Shown here: positions 18,013 through 26,745 of the stretch, piece by piece
Position numbering within the stretch: the stretch's first letter is position 1
How the letters are laid out: every line of letters starts with the position of its first letter
Origin: Pseudomonas chlororaphis subsp. chlororaphis
GTDB taxonomy: Bacteria; Pseudomonadota; Gammaproteobacteria; Pseudomonadales; Pseudomonadaceae
Reading direction: 5' to 3'
DNA length: 64,000 nucleotides
Assembly: GCF_003945765.1 (NCBI RefSeq)
Contig: NZ_CP027712.1
Coordinates: 3,038,001-3,102,000 of the forward strand
Translations under genes and position numbers: made by a program
The notes under the pieces: generated by a model
Databases searched by the model: none
What the model saw: only the letters and a program-made list of their open reading frames with translations
Told to the model about the DNA's origin: nothing

Positions 18013-18902
18013 CCGGCCAGCATCCCTTCAGCCTTTTCCGTGAGAGTTTCCAGCAGCGCCTCCAGGGTTGGCGAGGATGGACTGCCGCCGCGGGTCAGGG
18101 CATAGAGGGTGACCGGGATCGGTGGCGACAGCGGGCAGACGTCCAGCCCGCCCTCACGCGCCCCGAGGGCGGTGAAGGGGTCGACAATCGCCAGGCCTTC
18201 GCCGGCCTCGACCATGCTGCGCATCATCTGGTGGGTTTGCACCCGGGTGTGGATGGTCGGGCTCGGGCGCAGGTTCTGCAGCTTGCTGTCGAGGGCCACG
18301 CTCAGCGGGTCCTGGCCTTCCAGGCCGACCATGGCCTGGCCCGCCAGGTCCTGCAGGGAAATGTACTTCTGCTTCGGTTGCAGCCAGCCGTGGGGCGCCA
18401 GCAATTGCAGCTTGCCCTGGGCCAGGGCCACGCACTGGATATCGGGGTGATCGGGGTTGTGCAGGCTCAGGCCCAGGTCGCCTTCGCGCAGCAACAGGCT
18501 CTTGACCATGTCGCGGGTGGCCTGGCTGGCGAGGTGGCACGGGGTGTCGGGAAAGCGCCGGCGCAGGGCGGCGATGCTCTGCGGCAACAGTTGCTGGGCC
18601 AGGGGCGGGGTGCCGATGATGCGCAAGGGCGGCGCCTGGTATTGCTTCAGGCTGTCGGCCAGGCGTTGCACGGGTTCGAAGGCGTCATACAGGGTGGCGA
18701 TCGCCGGCTGTAGCTCGCGGGCCTCGCGGGTGGCTTGCAGGCGTCCGCGAACACTGGCGAAGAGCATGAAGCCCGATTGGCTTTCGGCGTCGCGCAGGAT
18801 CGTTTCCACCTCGGCCACCGGCAATTGCAGCAGCTCGGCGGCCGTGCCCAGGTGTCCGGTTTGCAGGAGCGCCTGAATCACTTCGATATGACGTAAACGC
18901 AT
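18009..18902 (-). CDS. LysR-family transcriptional regulator
   Basis: 297 residues. N-terminal winged helix-turn-helix (RHIEVIQALLQTGHLGTAAELLQLP) followed by a substrate-binding effector domain starting near residue 90 (PPLRIIGTPPLAQQLLP). It converges on the ldcA-GNAT unit and overlaps the GNAT stop by four bases. No adjacent divergent target is obvious; the next gene upstream is a small unknown protein on the same strand. The target and inducer are not deducible from the sequence. Confidence 0.88.
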   Translation of the reverse strand: MRLRHIEVIQALLQTGHLGTAAELLQLPVAEVETILRDAESQSGFMLFASVRGRLQATREARELQPAIATLYDAFEPVQRLADSLKQYQAPPLRIIGTPPLAQQLLPQSIAALRRRFPDTPCHLASQATRDMVKSLLLREGDLGLSLHNPDHPDIQCVALAQGKLQLLAPHGWLQPKQKYISLQDLAGQAMVGLEGQDPLSVALDSKLQNLRPSPTIHTRVQTHQMMRSMVEAGEGLAIVDPFTALGAREGGLDVCPLSPPIPVTLYALTRGGSPSSPTLEALLETLTEKAEGMLAG

Positions 18903-18988
18903 GCTTGAAGTCCATGTCCAGCCGGTGGGGGATTCACACTGAATCCTAACCCATGTCCGCGCCTATGACTTCTGCTCATAACGGTACG

Positions 18989-19225
18989 TTATGAAGGAAG
19001 GATGGTCTCGGGTTCGCGAATGAGGGTGATGCCCGATTGCACGAGGAGAAACTGGTTGTCGTCCATTTTGTTGACGCGATCGCCAATGGCCAGGCGATAG
19101 GTGGTGACAGGCTCCGAGCCGGCGATGCCCTCTGGCGAGGGGGTGGATTCCTGGAACTCATGCACCGAATAGACACGGCCTTCCGCGTCCCTTGCATGAA
19201 ATTGTCCGACGAGTACTGCTGCCAT
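18989..19225 (-). CDS. Small conserved hypothetical protein
   Basis: About 78 residues, cytoplasmic, no signal peptide or membrane segment. The composition is ordinary for a folded protein (VLVGQFHARDAEGRVYSV... and KMDDNQFLLVQSGITLIR), suggesting a small beta-rich domain. Start ATG 19225 has AGAGG nine bases upstream; an in-frame start ten codons earlier lacks a ribosome site. I do not recognise the family and can assign no function. Confidence 0.65.
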   Translation of the reverse strand: MAAVLVGQFHARDAEGRVYSVHEFQESTPSPEGIAGSEPVTTYRLAIGDRVNKMDDNQFLLVQSGITLIREPETILPS

Positions 19226-19451
19226 CTTTAGAGCCTCTGGAGATAAAACACTCAATTTGCGGTCCTGTAGACCGTGCCTGGGCGAACTAAGTTTAGCGGC
19301 GGAAAAAAAATAGTCCGCGGCCCTGATTGCAGCTGGCGTACAGCGGCGTGAAGCCTGGAAAAGCTCACGGAACTTCCTTCGGCGGGTGGCTGTGGGCGGG
19401 GTGGATCATCTATAACTACCAGCCTCCTCAACCAGAAGTCGGGAATTCGCT

Positions 19452-20009
19452 ATGAGCAACGTCTACGCGATTGCAGTGCTGGTGGGCAGCCTGAGAAAGG
19501 CCTCGATCAACCGGAAAGTGGCGCTGGCCCTGGCGGAACTGGCGCCGGCCAACCTGCGGCTTAAGATTGTCGAGATCGGCGATCTGCCGCTTTACAACGA
19601 AGACATCGATGTGGATCCACCGGCAGCCTACAGGACTTTCCGTGAACAGGTGAGTGCAGCCGACGCCGTGCTGTTCGTCACTCCGGAATACAACCGCTCG
19701 GTTCCCGCGCCGATGAAAAACGCCATCGACGTGGGGTCGCGCCCCTACGGCAAGAGCGCCTGGAGCGGCAAGCCGGGGGCAGTGATCAGCGCCTCCCCGG
19801 GCGCCATCGGTGGTTTTGGCGCCAACCATCATCTGCGCCAGTCCCTGGTGTTCCTCAATGTGCCATGCATGCAGCAGCCGGAAGCCTACCTGGGCGGCGC
19901 CGGTTCGGCCTTCGACGAGGCGGGCAAGCTGTCCGAGTCGGTCAAGCCGTTCCTGCAGAACTTCATCAATGCCTACGCCCAGTGGGTCGAGCAGCACAAA
20001 AAGCTCTGA
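19452..20009 (+). CDS. NADPH-dependent FMN reductase (ChrR-like)
   Basis: 185 residues, flavodoxin-like fold. The FMN phosphate loop is GSLRKASINRKVA (12-24), and PEYNRSVPAPMKNAIDV is the conserved flavin/tetramer segment of ChrR/YieF-type quinone and chromate reductases. It sits just upstream of arsR-arsB on the same strand but is shorter than ArsH and lacks its N-terminal extension, so I do not call it arsH. A long GC-rich hairpin follows it and separates it from arsR. Confidence 0.9.
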   Translation: MSNVYAIAVLVGSLRKASINRKVALALAELAPANLRLKIVEIGDLPLYNEDIDVDPPAAYRTFREQVSAADAVLFVTPEYNRSVPAPMKNAIDVGSRPYGKSAWSGKPGAVISASPGAIGGFGANHHLRQSLVFLNVPCMQQPEAYLGGAGSAFDEAGKLSESVKPFLQNFINAYAQWVEQHKKL

Positions 20010-20017
20010 TCCTGCTA

Positions 20018-20047
20018 CCGCGGGAGTCGGCCGACCGGCTCCCGTGG
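20018..20047 (+). terminator. GC-rich hairpin after the FMN reductase
   Basis: Inverted arms CCGCGGGAGTCGG and CCGGCTCCCGTGG with a short loop lie immediately after the reductase stop codon. There is no T-run, so termination is likely but not certain. Confidence 0.45.
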
Positions 20048-20089
20048 GTGATGGATATTCCGCTTGCCATGGTAAAAGCGCTTTACCGC

Positions 20090-20116
20090 ATATCTGAATA
20101 TTCATATATTCGCCGC
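20090..20116. promoter_or_regulatory. Putative ArsR operator/promoter
   Basis: An AT-rich stretch with the palindrome GAATATTC (20096-20103) followed by ATATATTC lies just upstream of arsR in otherwise GC-rich DNA. ArsR operators usually contain TTCA-type and ATAT-type dyads overlapping the -10 region. This assignment is inference from position and symmetry. Confidence 0.5.
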
Positions 20117-20139
20117 TCCCAATGCCTGGAGTGGCCCTG

Positions 20140-20487
20140 GTGTCCGACTCTCTCAACCCCGCCGAGCTGTTCAAGGCGCTTGCCGACGAAACCCGCAGCC
20201 GCATCGCCTTGCTCGTGACCCGCGAAGGCGAATTGTGTGTCTGCGAGCTGACCGCCGCCCTGGGCCAGAGCCAGCCGAAGATCTCCCGGCACCTGGCGCT
20301 GTTGCGCAGTTGCGGCCTGCTGGCCGACCGCCGCCAGGGGCAGTGGATCTATTACCGGCTGCACCCGCAGTTGGCCCCCTGGGTGACCACACTGCTGCAG
20401 GACACGCTGCAGGCCAACAGCCCCTGGCTGCAGGCCGACCTGCAACGCCTGCAGACCATGATCGATCGCCCCGTGCGCTGCTGCTGA
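20140..20487 (+). CDS. arsR: ArsR-family arsenite-responsive repressor
   Basis: About 115 residues. Winged helix DNA-binding domain with LSQP-type recognition helix ([20 protein letters not shown]). The metal site CVC, in [12 protein letters not shown], matches the alpha-3 cysteine pair of arsenic-sensing ArsR; a CC pair ends the protein. GTG 20140 has GGAG eight bases upstream and is my preferred start. ATG 20122 in frame would add six residues but has no ribosome site. It is followed 41 bases later by arsB and probably represses that operon through the AT-rich palindrome upstream. Confidence 0.9.
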   Translation: MSDSLNPAELFKALADETRSRIALLVTREGELCVCELTAALGQSQPKISRHLALLRSCGLLADRRQGQWIYYRLHPQLAPWVTTLLQDTLQANSPWLQADLQRLQTMIDRPVRCC

Positions 20488-20528
20488 ATTCTCATCACCT
20501 TCACTTTTCCTGCTCAAGGCTGCCCGGC

Positions 20529-21815
20529 ATGCTGACTGCTTCATTGATTTTCCTGCTGACCATTACCCTGGTGATCTGGCAGCCCAAGGGCCTCGGCGTG
20601 GGCTGGAGCGCGGTGTTCGGCGCGGTGCTGGCGTTGCTGTTCGGGGTGGTGCAGCTGACGGATATCCCGGTGGTCTGGCAGATCATCTGGAACGCCACCG
20701 GCACCTTCGTCGCCTTGATCATCATCAGTCTGCTGCTCGACGAGGCCGGGTTTTTCGCCTGGGCCGCCTTGCATGTGGCGCGCTGGGGGCAGGGCAGCGG
20801 ACGCAAGCTGTTTGCCTTCATGGTGTTGCTGGGGGCGCTGGTGTCGGCGCTGTTCGCCAACGACGGGGCGGCGCTGATTCTCACGCCGATCGTGATTTCC
20901 ATGCTGCTGGCGTTGCGCTTCTCCCGGGCCGCGACCCTGGCGTTCGTCATGGGCGCCGGGTTTATCGCCGATACCGCGAGCCTGCCGCTGGTGGTGTCGA
21001 ACCTGGTGAACATCGTTTCCGCGGACTTCTTCAACATCGGCTTCAACCAGTACGCCGCGGTGATGATGCCGGTGAACCTGGTCAGTGTGGCCGCGACCCT
21101 GGCGGTGTTGCTGTGGTTCTTCCGCCGCGATATTCCACAGGCCTACGACCCCGAAGAGCTGGCACAGCCGGCCAGCGCGATCCACGACAAGGCCACCTTT
21201 ATCGCCGGCTGGTGGGTGCTGGTCATCCTGCTGCTGGGGTGTTTTGCCCTGGAGCCGCTGGGCATTCCCATCAGCGCGATTTCGGCGGTGTGCGCGGCCC
21301 TGCTGCTGGGCATCGCGGCCAGGGGCCACAAGATTTCCACGCGCAAGGTGCTCAAGGAAGCGCCGTGGCAGATCGTGATTTTCTCCCTCGGCATGTACCT
21401 GGTGGTGTATGGCCTGCGCAATGCCGGGCTGACCACGCACCTGGCCGGCTGGCTCGACCGCTTCGCCGACTATGGCATCTGGGGCGCGGCCATGGGCACC
21501 GGGCTGCTGACCGCGGTCTTGTCATCGATCATGAACAACCTGCCGACGGTGCTGATCGGCGCGCTGTCCATCGACGCCAGCCAGGCCAGCGGCCTGGTCA
21601 AGGACGCGATGATCTACGCCAACGTGATCGGCAGCGACCTGGGGCCGAAGATCACCCCGATCGGCAGCCTGGCCACCTTGCTCTGGCTGCACGTGCTGGA
21701 GCGCAAGAACATTCATATCGGCTGGGGCCGCTACTTCAAGGTCGGCATCGTGCTGACCCTGCCGGTGCTGCTGGTGACCCTGGCGGCGCTGGCCGTGCGC
21801 TTGTCGGTGATGTGA
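20529..21815 (+). CDS. arsB: Arsenite efflux pump ArsB
   Basis: About 428 residues, the canonical ArsB length, with about twelve hydrophobic segments starting [23 protein letters not shown]. ArsB exports arsenite and antimonite through the inner membrane using the proton gradient. Motifs such as [13 protein letters not shown] and [14 protein letters not shown] are characteristic. The usual arsC (arsenate reductase) and arsH are absent: the next gene is on the opposite strand. Arsenate resistance would therefore need an arsC elsewhere in the genome. Confidence 0.95.
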   Translation: MLTASLIFLLTITLVIWQPKGLGVGWSAVFGAVLALLFGVVQLTDIPVVWQIIWNATGTFVALIIISLLLDEAGFFAWAALHVARWGQGSGRKLFAFMVLLGALVSALFANDGAALILTPIVISMLLALRFSRAATLAFVMGAGFIADTASLPLVVSNLVNIVSADFFNIGFNQYAAVMMPVNLVSVAATLAVLLWFFRRDIPQAYDPEELAQPASAIHDKATFIAGWWVLVILLLGCFALEPLGIPISAISAVCAALLLGIAARGHKISTRKVLKEAPWQIVIFSLGMYLVVYGLRNAGLTTHLAGWLDRFADYGIWGAAMGTGLLTAVLSSIMNNLPTVLIGALSIDASQASGLVKDAMIYANVIGSDLGPKITPIGSLATLLWLHVLERKNIHIGWGRYFKVGIVLTLPVLLVTLAALAVRLSVM

Positions 21816-21839
21816 GGGGACTGACGTTCTGAGGGCGGC

Positions 21840-22790
21840 TCAACCCGTCCCCGGCACATTCGGCCAGAGGTCCGCCACCAGGAACAGGCGTTCGGCTTCT
21901 TCCCAATCGCCGGCGCGGTTTTCCGTCAGGCGCACCAGCAATTGCGCCGGAGCGTGCGGGGCGAGTTCCTCCAGCCAGGTTTGCAGCCGTGGGGCGCTCC
22001 AGGTTTGCTCCGCCGGGTAGGACGCTGGCGCCAGCCAGGCCTGGCGCGGCAAGGGTTGCCAGCGCCCGGGCGGGCTTTGATCGATAAAGGCCGGCCAGTC
22101 GCGCTGATGCAGCCAACGCCCGCGCAGGTGCTGCGGGTGGGCGCCGCGGGGCGGTTGCGTGGTGCCGGGCCAGGGGTAGAGCAGGTAGCCGCCGAGCCAC
22201 AGGTGGGCACTGAAGTCCTGGATATCCATGGCCGCCAGCACCTCCAGGCTGTCGGCCCGGGCGGAGATCGGCAACTGGTGTTCGTTCAGGTGCGCCAGCT
22301 TGCGGTCCAGGCGGTCGTGGCAGCCGGGGCCCAGCCATAACGCGGTGTCCGCGCCGTTGCCCGATTGCGGGCCGAGGTAGAGCTTGATAGCCAGTTCCAG
22401 GTGGTGAATGCCGTCGCGGTCGCGCAGCAGCATGTCCAGTTCGCCCAGGGTGTGGCCGGCGCGGCGGATCGGCAGGTTGGCCGCCAGCAGCTCGACACCG
22501 GGCGCGTGCTGTACGGCAAATTGCCACAGGCGTTCGTAGTAGAGACCCAGGCGCTTGGTCGGCCCGAGGGCCAGCCAGCGGCGCAGGGCACGGCCGTCCT
22601 GGTCCAGCTGGCGCAGCCAGTGCGCCAGTAGCTGCGGCGCCTGCACCCAGTCGCTGCCGGCCAGTGGGTGGCGCTGCGGCCAGGGGGTCTCGTCGAGCAT
22701 CGGCGGCGCGAGGATGACCCAGGCCAGGTCGCGCACTTCGGGGTGGCGCAACTGGCGGGGGAGGTCGAGCAAGCCGGGAAACAGGATCAT
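21840..22790 (-). CDS. DUF1853 family protein
   Basis: About 316 residues with no signal peptide. Conserved-looking stretches are [22 protein letters not shown], a D-x(n)-E-x-K arrangement seen in PD-(D/E)xK nuclease-like folds, and [11 protein letters not shown] near residue 75. The nuclease relation is inference. It is convergent with arsB and divergent from nadK, as in other Pseudomonas. Start ATG 22790 is chosen as the first Met before [21 protein letters not shown]; the frame stays open upstream, but only as antisense of nadK. Confidence 0.8.
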   Translation of the reverse strand: MILFPGLLDLPRQLRHPEVRDLAWVILAPPMLDETPWPQRHPLAGSDWVQAPQLLAHWLRQLDQDGRALRRWLALGPTKRLGLYYERLWQFAVQHAPGVELLAANLPIRRAGHTLGELDMLLRDRDGIHHLELAIKLYLGPQSGNGADTALWLGPGCHDRLDRKLAHLNEHQLPISARADSLEVLAAMDIQDFSAHLWLGGYLLYPWPGTTQPPRGAHPQHLRGRWLHQRDWPAFIDQSPPGRWQPLPRQAWLAPASYPAEQTWSAPRLQTWLEELAPHAPAQLLVRLTENRAGDWEEAERLFLVADLWPNVPGTG

Positions 22791-22895
22791 TCTGCGAGCA
22801 TAGCGCCTAACGTCGAGGCTGAAAGGATTTTGTCTATGGCCGGCTTTCGCCCATAATCTCTGCTTTGCCCGTCCCAGAACCCCTGCAGGAGCCCC

Positions 22896-23786
22896 ATGGA
22901 GCAATTTCGCAATATCGGCATTATCGGTCGCCTGGGCAGTTCGCAGGTGCTGGACACAGTTCGCCGACTGAAAAAGTTTCTGCTCGCCCGCCACCTGCAT
23001 GTGATCCTCGAAGACACCATCGCCGAAGTCCTGCCCGGCCACGGCCTGCAGACCTCCTCGCGCAAGCTGCTGGGCGAAGTCTGCGACATGGTGATCGTGG
23101 TCGGCGGCGACGGCAGCCTGCTGGGCGCGGCCCGTGCCCTGGCGCGCCACAACATCCCGGTGCTGGGGATCAACCGCGGCAGCCTGGGCTTTCTCACCGA
23201 CATTCGTCCGGACGAGCTGGAGGTCAAGGTCGCCGAAGTCCTCGACGGCCACTACCTGGTGGAAAACCGCTTCCTGCTGCAGGCCGAAGTACGGCGTCAC
23301 GCCGAAGCCATCGGCCAGGGCGATGCGCTCAACGATGTGGTACTGCACCCGGGCAAGTCGACGCGGATGATCGAGTTCGAGATCTACATCGACGGGCAGT
23401 TCGTCTGCAGCCAGAAGGCCGACGGCCTGATCGTCGCCACGCCGACCGGCTCCACCGCCTACGCCTTGTCCGCCGGCGGGCCGATCATGCATCCCAAGCT
23501 CGACGCCATTGTGATTGTGCCGATGTACCCCCATACCTTGTCGGGAAGGCCGATCGTGGTCGATGGCAACAGCGAGCTGAAAATCGTCGTGTCCAAGGAT
23601 ATGCAGATCTACCCGCAGGTTTCCTGTGACGGGCAGAACCATTTCACCTGTGCCCCCGGTGACACCATCACCGTCAGCAAGAAGGCCCAGAAACTGCGCC
23701 TGATCCACCCGCTGGACCACAACTATTACGAGGTCTGCCGGACCAAGCTCGGCTGGGGCAGTCGACTGGGTGGTGGAGGCGACTGA
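22896..23786 (+). CDS. nadK: NAD kinase
   Basis: 296 residues, typical length. It phosphorylates NAD to NADP using ATP. The catalytic GGDGS motif is at 70-74, [10 protein letters not shown] follows near 90, and the second signature [21 protein letters not shown] is near 175. An ideal ribosome site (CAGGAG) precedes the ATG. The TGATG overlap with the phosphoesterase gene suggests translational coupling in an operon running through pepN. Confidence 0.97.
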   Translation: MEQFRNIGIIGRLGSSQVLDTVRRLKKFLLARHLHVILEDTIAEVLPGHGLQTSSRKLLGEVCDMVIVVGGDGSLLGAARALARHNIPVLGINRGSLGFLTDIRPDELEVKVAEVLDGHYLVENRFLLQAEVRRHAEAIGQGDALNDVVLHPGKSTRMIEFEIYIDGQFVCSQKADGLIVATPTGSTAYALSAGGPIMHPKLDAIVIVPMYPHTLSGRPIVVDGNSELKIVVSKDMQIYPQVSCDGQNHFTCAPGDTITVSKKAQKLRLIHPLDHNYYEVCRTKLGWGSRLGGGGD

Positions 23787-24760
23787 TGCTCGATCCCGCG
23801 CGTAGCTACGACCTGATCGGTGACGTGCACGGTTGCGCCCTGACCCTTGAGCACTTGCTGGACAAGCTCGGTTATCGCAAGCAGGGCGGCGTCTGGCGGC
23901 ATTCGTCGCGCATGGCGGTGTTCCTCGGCGACATCATCGACCGCGGCCCACGGATCCGCGAAGCCTTGCACATCGTCCACGACATGGTCGAGGCCGGCCA
24001 GGCGCTGTGCGTCATGGGTAACCATGAGTTCAACGCCCTGGGCTGGGTCACCCCGGCAGCGCCCGGCGGCGGCAGGCAGTTCGTGCGCGAACACACGCCG
24101 CGCCATGCCCGCCTGATTAACGAGACCCTGGCGCAATTCGAGCAGTACCCCAACGACTGGCACGATTTCCTTGCCTGGTTCTACCAGATGCCGCTGTTCG
24201 TCGACGCCGGGCGTTTTCGCGTGGTGCATGCCTGTTGGGACGCCGGCCTGATCGAGCCGCTGCGGGCGCAATACCCCGATGGCTGTATCGACGAGCACTT
24301 CCTCCAGGCCTCGGCGATCCCCGGCAGCTTCGCCAATAACGTGTTCGACCGCCTGCTGCGCGGCACCGACATGCGCCTGCCCCATGGCTTGACCATGACC
24401 AGCGGCGATGGCCTGACCCGTTCGTTCTTCCGCACCAAGTTCTGGGAAGACGACCCGCAGACCTACGGTGACATCGTGTTCCAGCCCGATGCGCTGCCCG
24501 AGCCGGTGGCCCGCACGCCGCTGTCCTCGGCGGAGAAAAACAACCTGCTGCGCTACGGCGTCGATGAGCCGCTGCTGTTCGTCGGCCATTACTGGCGCAG
24601 CGGCAAGCCGGCGCCGATTCGCTCGAACCTGGCCTGCCTGGATTACAGCGCGGTGCTCTACGGCAAACTGGTGGCTTATCGCCTGGACCAGGAAACCCGC
24701 CTGGACCCGGATAAATTCGTCTGGGTCTATGTCGAGCGGCCGGAGGAGTCCTTGCCATGA
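23786..24760 (+). CDS. Calcineurin-like metallophosphoesterase
   Basis: 324 residues. The phosphoesterase motifs are in order: GDVHG (12-16), GDIIDRG (48-54), GNHE (78-81), then GHYW near the end. The arrangement is close to bis(5'-nucleosyl)-tetraphosphatase/PrpE-type enzymes, so a nucleotide or protein phosphate is the likely substrate; this is inference. It overlaps nadK by one base and the rhomboid gene by four bases (ATGA), placing it in the middle of a tightly packed operon. Confidence 0.85.
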   Translation: MLDPARSYDLIGDVHGCALTLEHLLDKLGYRKQGGVWRHSSRMAVFLGDIIDRGPRIREALHIVHDMVEAGQALCVMGNHEFNALGWVTPAAPGGGRQFVREHTPRHARLINETLAQFEQYPNDWHDFLAWFYQMPLFVDAGRFRVVHACWDAGLIEPLRAQYPDGCIDEHFLQASAIPGSFANNVFDRLLRGTDMRLPHGLTMTSGDGLTRSFFRTKFWEDDPQTYGDIVFQPDALPEPVARTPLSSAEKNNLLRYGVDEPLLFVGHYWRSGKPAPIRSNLACLDYSAVLYGKLVAYRLDQETRLDPDKFVWVYVERPEESLP

Positions 24761-25629
24761 GTGCTGTTGCAGTATTGCGTCTGCCGTTGAATGTGGACCT
24801 GAGTGGCTTCGTCAAACTGCTGCAGCGCATGCAGGTGCCGCACCGGGTCAGCGAGGAAGCGGGGGAGCAGGTGCTCTGGGTGCCGGACGCCATCAGCGAG
24901 GATGTGCGTTCGTTGTACGAGCGTTTTCCGGCGGGCGACCCCGAGCAGCAACTGGACATCCCCGAGGCCGGCGCCGCCATGCGCCGCCCGGGGTTCGTCG
25001 AGCAATTGCGCCGTAACCCGGCCACCGCGCTGATCCTGCTGCTGAGCCTGATCGTCGGGGCCCTGACCCTGCTCGGCGAAAACCTCGGCCCCCTGCGCTG
25101 GCTGACCTTCCTGGAATTTCGCGTGGTCGGCGACTACATCCAGTTCACGCCCCTGGCCGACAGCCTGGCGGCGGGGCAGTGGTGGCGCCTGGTCACGCCG
25201 ATGCTGATCCACTTCGGCTTCCTGCACATCGCCATGAATGGCATGTGGTACTGGGAGCTGGGGCGGCGCATCGAACAGCGCCAGGGCAGCATCAACCTGC
25301 TGGGCCTGACGCTGCTGTTCAGCCTGGTGTCGAACTACGCGCAATACCTGTTCAGCGGGCCGAGCCTGTTCGGCGGCTTGTCCGGCGTGCTGTACGGCCT
25401 GCTCGGGCATTGCTGGATCTATCAGTTGCTGTCGCCCAACCCGGCCTATCGCCTGCCTCGCGGAGTCCTGGCGATGATGCTGGTGTGGTTGCTGATCTGT
25501 ATGTCGGGGCTGATCTCGGTGATCGGCTTCGGTGAAATCGCCAACGCCGCCCATGTCGGCGGGTTGCTCGTCGGATGCCTCACAGGTTTGTTGGGCGGCT
25601 TGTACAGTCGCCGTAAACTGGCCCTCTAA
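24757..25629 (+). CDS. Rhomboid-family intramembrane serine protease
   Basis: 290 residues. A soluble N-terminal domain of about 85 residues, like the GlpG cytoplasmic domain, precedes six to seven membrane segments. The catalytic Ser is S209 in GGLSGVLYG and the catalytic His is H266 in NAAHVGG; the HxxMNGMW loop (HIAMNGMWYWELG) is present. It cleaves membrane substrates within or near the bilayer. The start overlaps the phosphoesterase stop by four bases. Substrate unknown. Confidence 0.93.
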   Translation: MSAVAVLRLPLNVDLSGFVKLLQRMQVPHRVSEEAGEQVLWVPDAISEDVRSLYERFPAGDPEQQLDIPEAGAAMRRPGFVEQLRRNPATALILLLSLIVGALTLLGENLGPLRWLTFLEFRVVGDYIQFTPLADSLAAGQWWRLVTPMLIHFGFLHIAMNGMWYWELGRRIEQRQGSINLLGLTLLFSLVSNYAQYLFSGPSLFGGLSGVLYGLLGHCWIYQLLSPNPAYRLPRGVLAMMLVWLLICMSGLISVIGFGEIANAAHVGGLLVGCLTGLLGGLYSRRKLAL

Positions 25630-25644
25630 TGCTGGAGACCGCTT

Positions 25645-25905
25645 ATGTCGTCGTTTGTTGAAATGATTGAAAACATCACCCCGGACATCTACCAGAGCCT
25701 GAAACTGGCGGTAGAGATCGGCAAATGGTCCGATGGCCGCAAGCTCACCGCCGAGCAGCGCGAGCTGTCCCTGCAGGCGATGATCGCCTGGGAAATGCAG
25801 AACCTGCCCGAAGAGCAGCGCACCGGCTACATGGGCCCGCAAGAATGTGCGTCGAAGTCGATCGAAGTGCCGAACATCCTGTTCAAATCGGATGCCATCC
25901 ATTGA
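25645..25905 (+). CDS. DUF1315 (YeaC-like) small protein
   Basis: 86 residues, all-soluble, acidic. MSSFVEMIENITPDIYQSLK and AMIAWEMQNLPEEQRTGYMG match the YeaC/DUF1315 family as I know it. Function unknown. It lies 15 bases after the rhomboid gene and overlaps the DUF2797 gene by four bases, a neighbour order kept across Pseudomonas. Confidence 0.88.
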   Translation: MSSFVEMIENITPDIYQSLKLAVEIGKWSDGRKLTAEQRELSLQAMIAWEMQNLPEEQRTGYMGPQECASKSIEVPNILFKSDAIH

Positions 25906-26732
25906 TCGAGATCGGCCGTGGCTCCATCAGTAAAATGTCGGCGCGCCTGGACGGGGCGGATGTGCAGTATGCCTTTCGTCTTGGCGACACCGAGGTGCCG
26001 GTCAATCCATTGATCGGCAGCACCGTGCGCCTGGAATACCTGGGGGCGATCCACTGCACCCATTGCGGGCGCAAGACCAAGACCAGCTTCAGCCAGGGTT
26101 ACTGCTACCCGTGCATGACCAAGCTGGCCCAGTGCGATATCTGCATCATGAGCCCGGAACGCTGCCACTACGACGCTGGCACCTGCCGCGAGCCGTCCTG
26201 GGGCGAGCGGTTCTGCATGACCGACCACGTGGTGTACCTGGCCAACTCGTCGGGGATCAAGGTCGGCATCACCCGCGCCACCCAGCTGCCGACCCGCTGG
26301 CTCGACCAGGGCGCCAGCCAGGCGCTGCCGATCATGCGCGTGGCGACCCGCCAGCAGTCCGGTTTCGTCGAGGACCTGTTCCGCAGCCAGGTGGCCGACA
26401 AGACCAACTGGCGCGCCTTGCTCAAGGGCGATGCCGAGGCGGTGGACCTGGCGCAAGTGCGCGACCAGCTGTTCGCTTCCTGCGCCGAGGGCCTGCGCGC
26501 CTTGCAGGAACGCTTCGGCCTGCAGGCGATCCAACCGGTCAGCGATGTCGAGCCGATCGAGATCCGCTACCCGGTCAAGCAGTACCCGGCCAAGATCGTC
26601 AGCTTCAACCTGGACAAGAACCCGATTGCCGAAGGCACGCTGCTGGGGATCAAGGGCCAATACCTGATCTTCGATACCGGCGTGATCAACATTCGTAAAT
26701 ACACGGCCTACCAGCTCGCCGTGCATCAGTAG
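25902..26732 (+). CDS. DUF2797 zinc-motif protein
   Basis: About 276 residues. A run of cysteine pairs (CTHCG, CYPCM, CDICI, then a Cys-x-Tyr region) at about 50-90 looks like a zinc-binding module. It is followed by VYLANSSGIKVGITR, which resembles a GIY-YIG-like start (VYLA...KVGIT); a nuclease function is only a suggestion. The likely start is TTG 25902, overlapping the DUF1315 stop (TTGA); the first in-frame ATG is 25935, which would lose the MIEIGRGSISK segment. Confidence 0.8.
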   Translation: MIEIGRGSISKMSARLDGADVQYAFRLGDTEVPVNPLIGSTVRLEYLGAIHCTHCGRKTKTSFSQGYCYPCMTKLAQCDICIMSPERCHYDAGTCREPSWGERFCMTDHVVYLANSSGIKVGITRATQLPTRWLDQGASQALPIMRVATRQQSGFVEDLFRSQVADKTNWRALLKGDAEAVDLAQVRDQLFASCAEGLRALQERFGLQAIQPVSDVEPIEIRYPVKQYPAKIVSFNLDKNPIAEGTLLGIKGQYLIFDTGVINIRKYTAYQLAVHQ

Positions 26733-26745
26733 AAGGATTCGCCGC

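Noticed and set aside
19452..20009. FMN reductase as ArsH
   Set aside because: It is shorter than ArsH, lacks its N-terminal extension, and matches ChrR/YieF-type reductases better; a hairpin separates it from arsR.
22791..23720. Upstream extension of the DUF1853 frame to a fusion of about 626 codons
   Set aside because: The extra part lies entirely antisense to nadK and has no family resemblance; the real start is near 22790.
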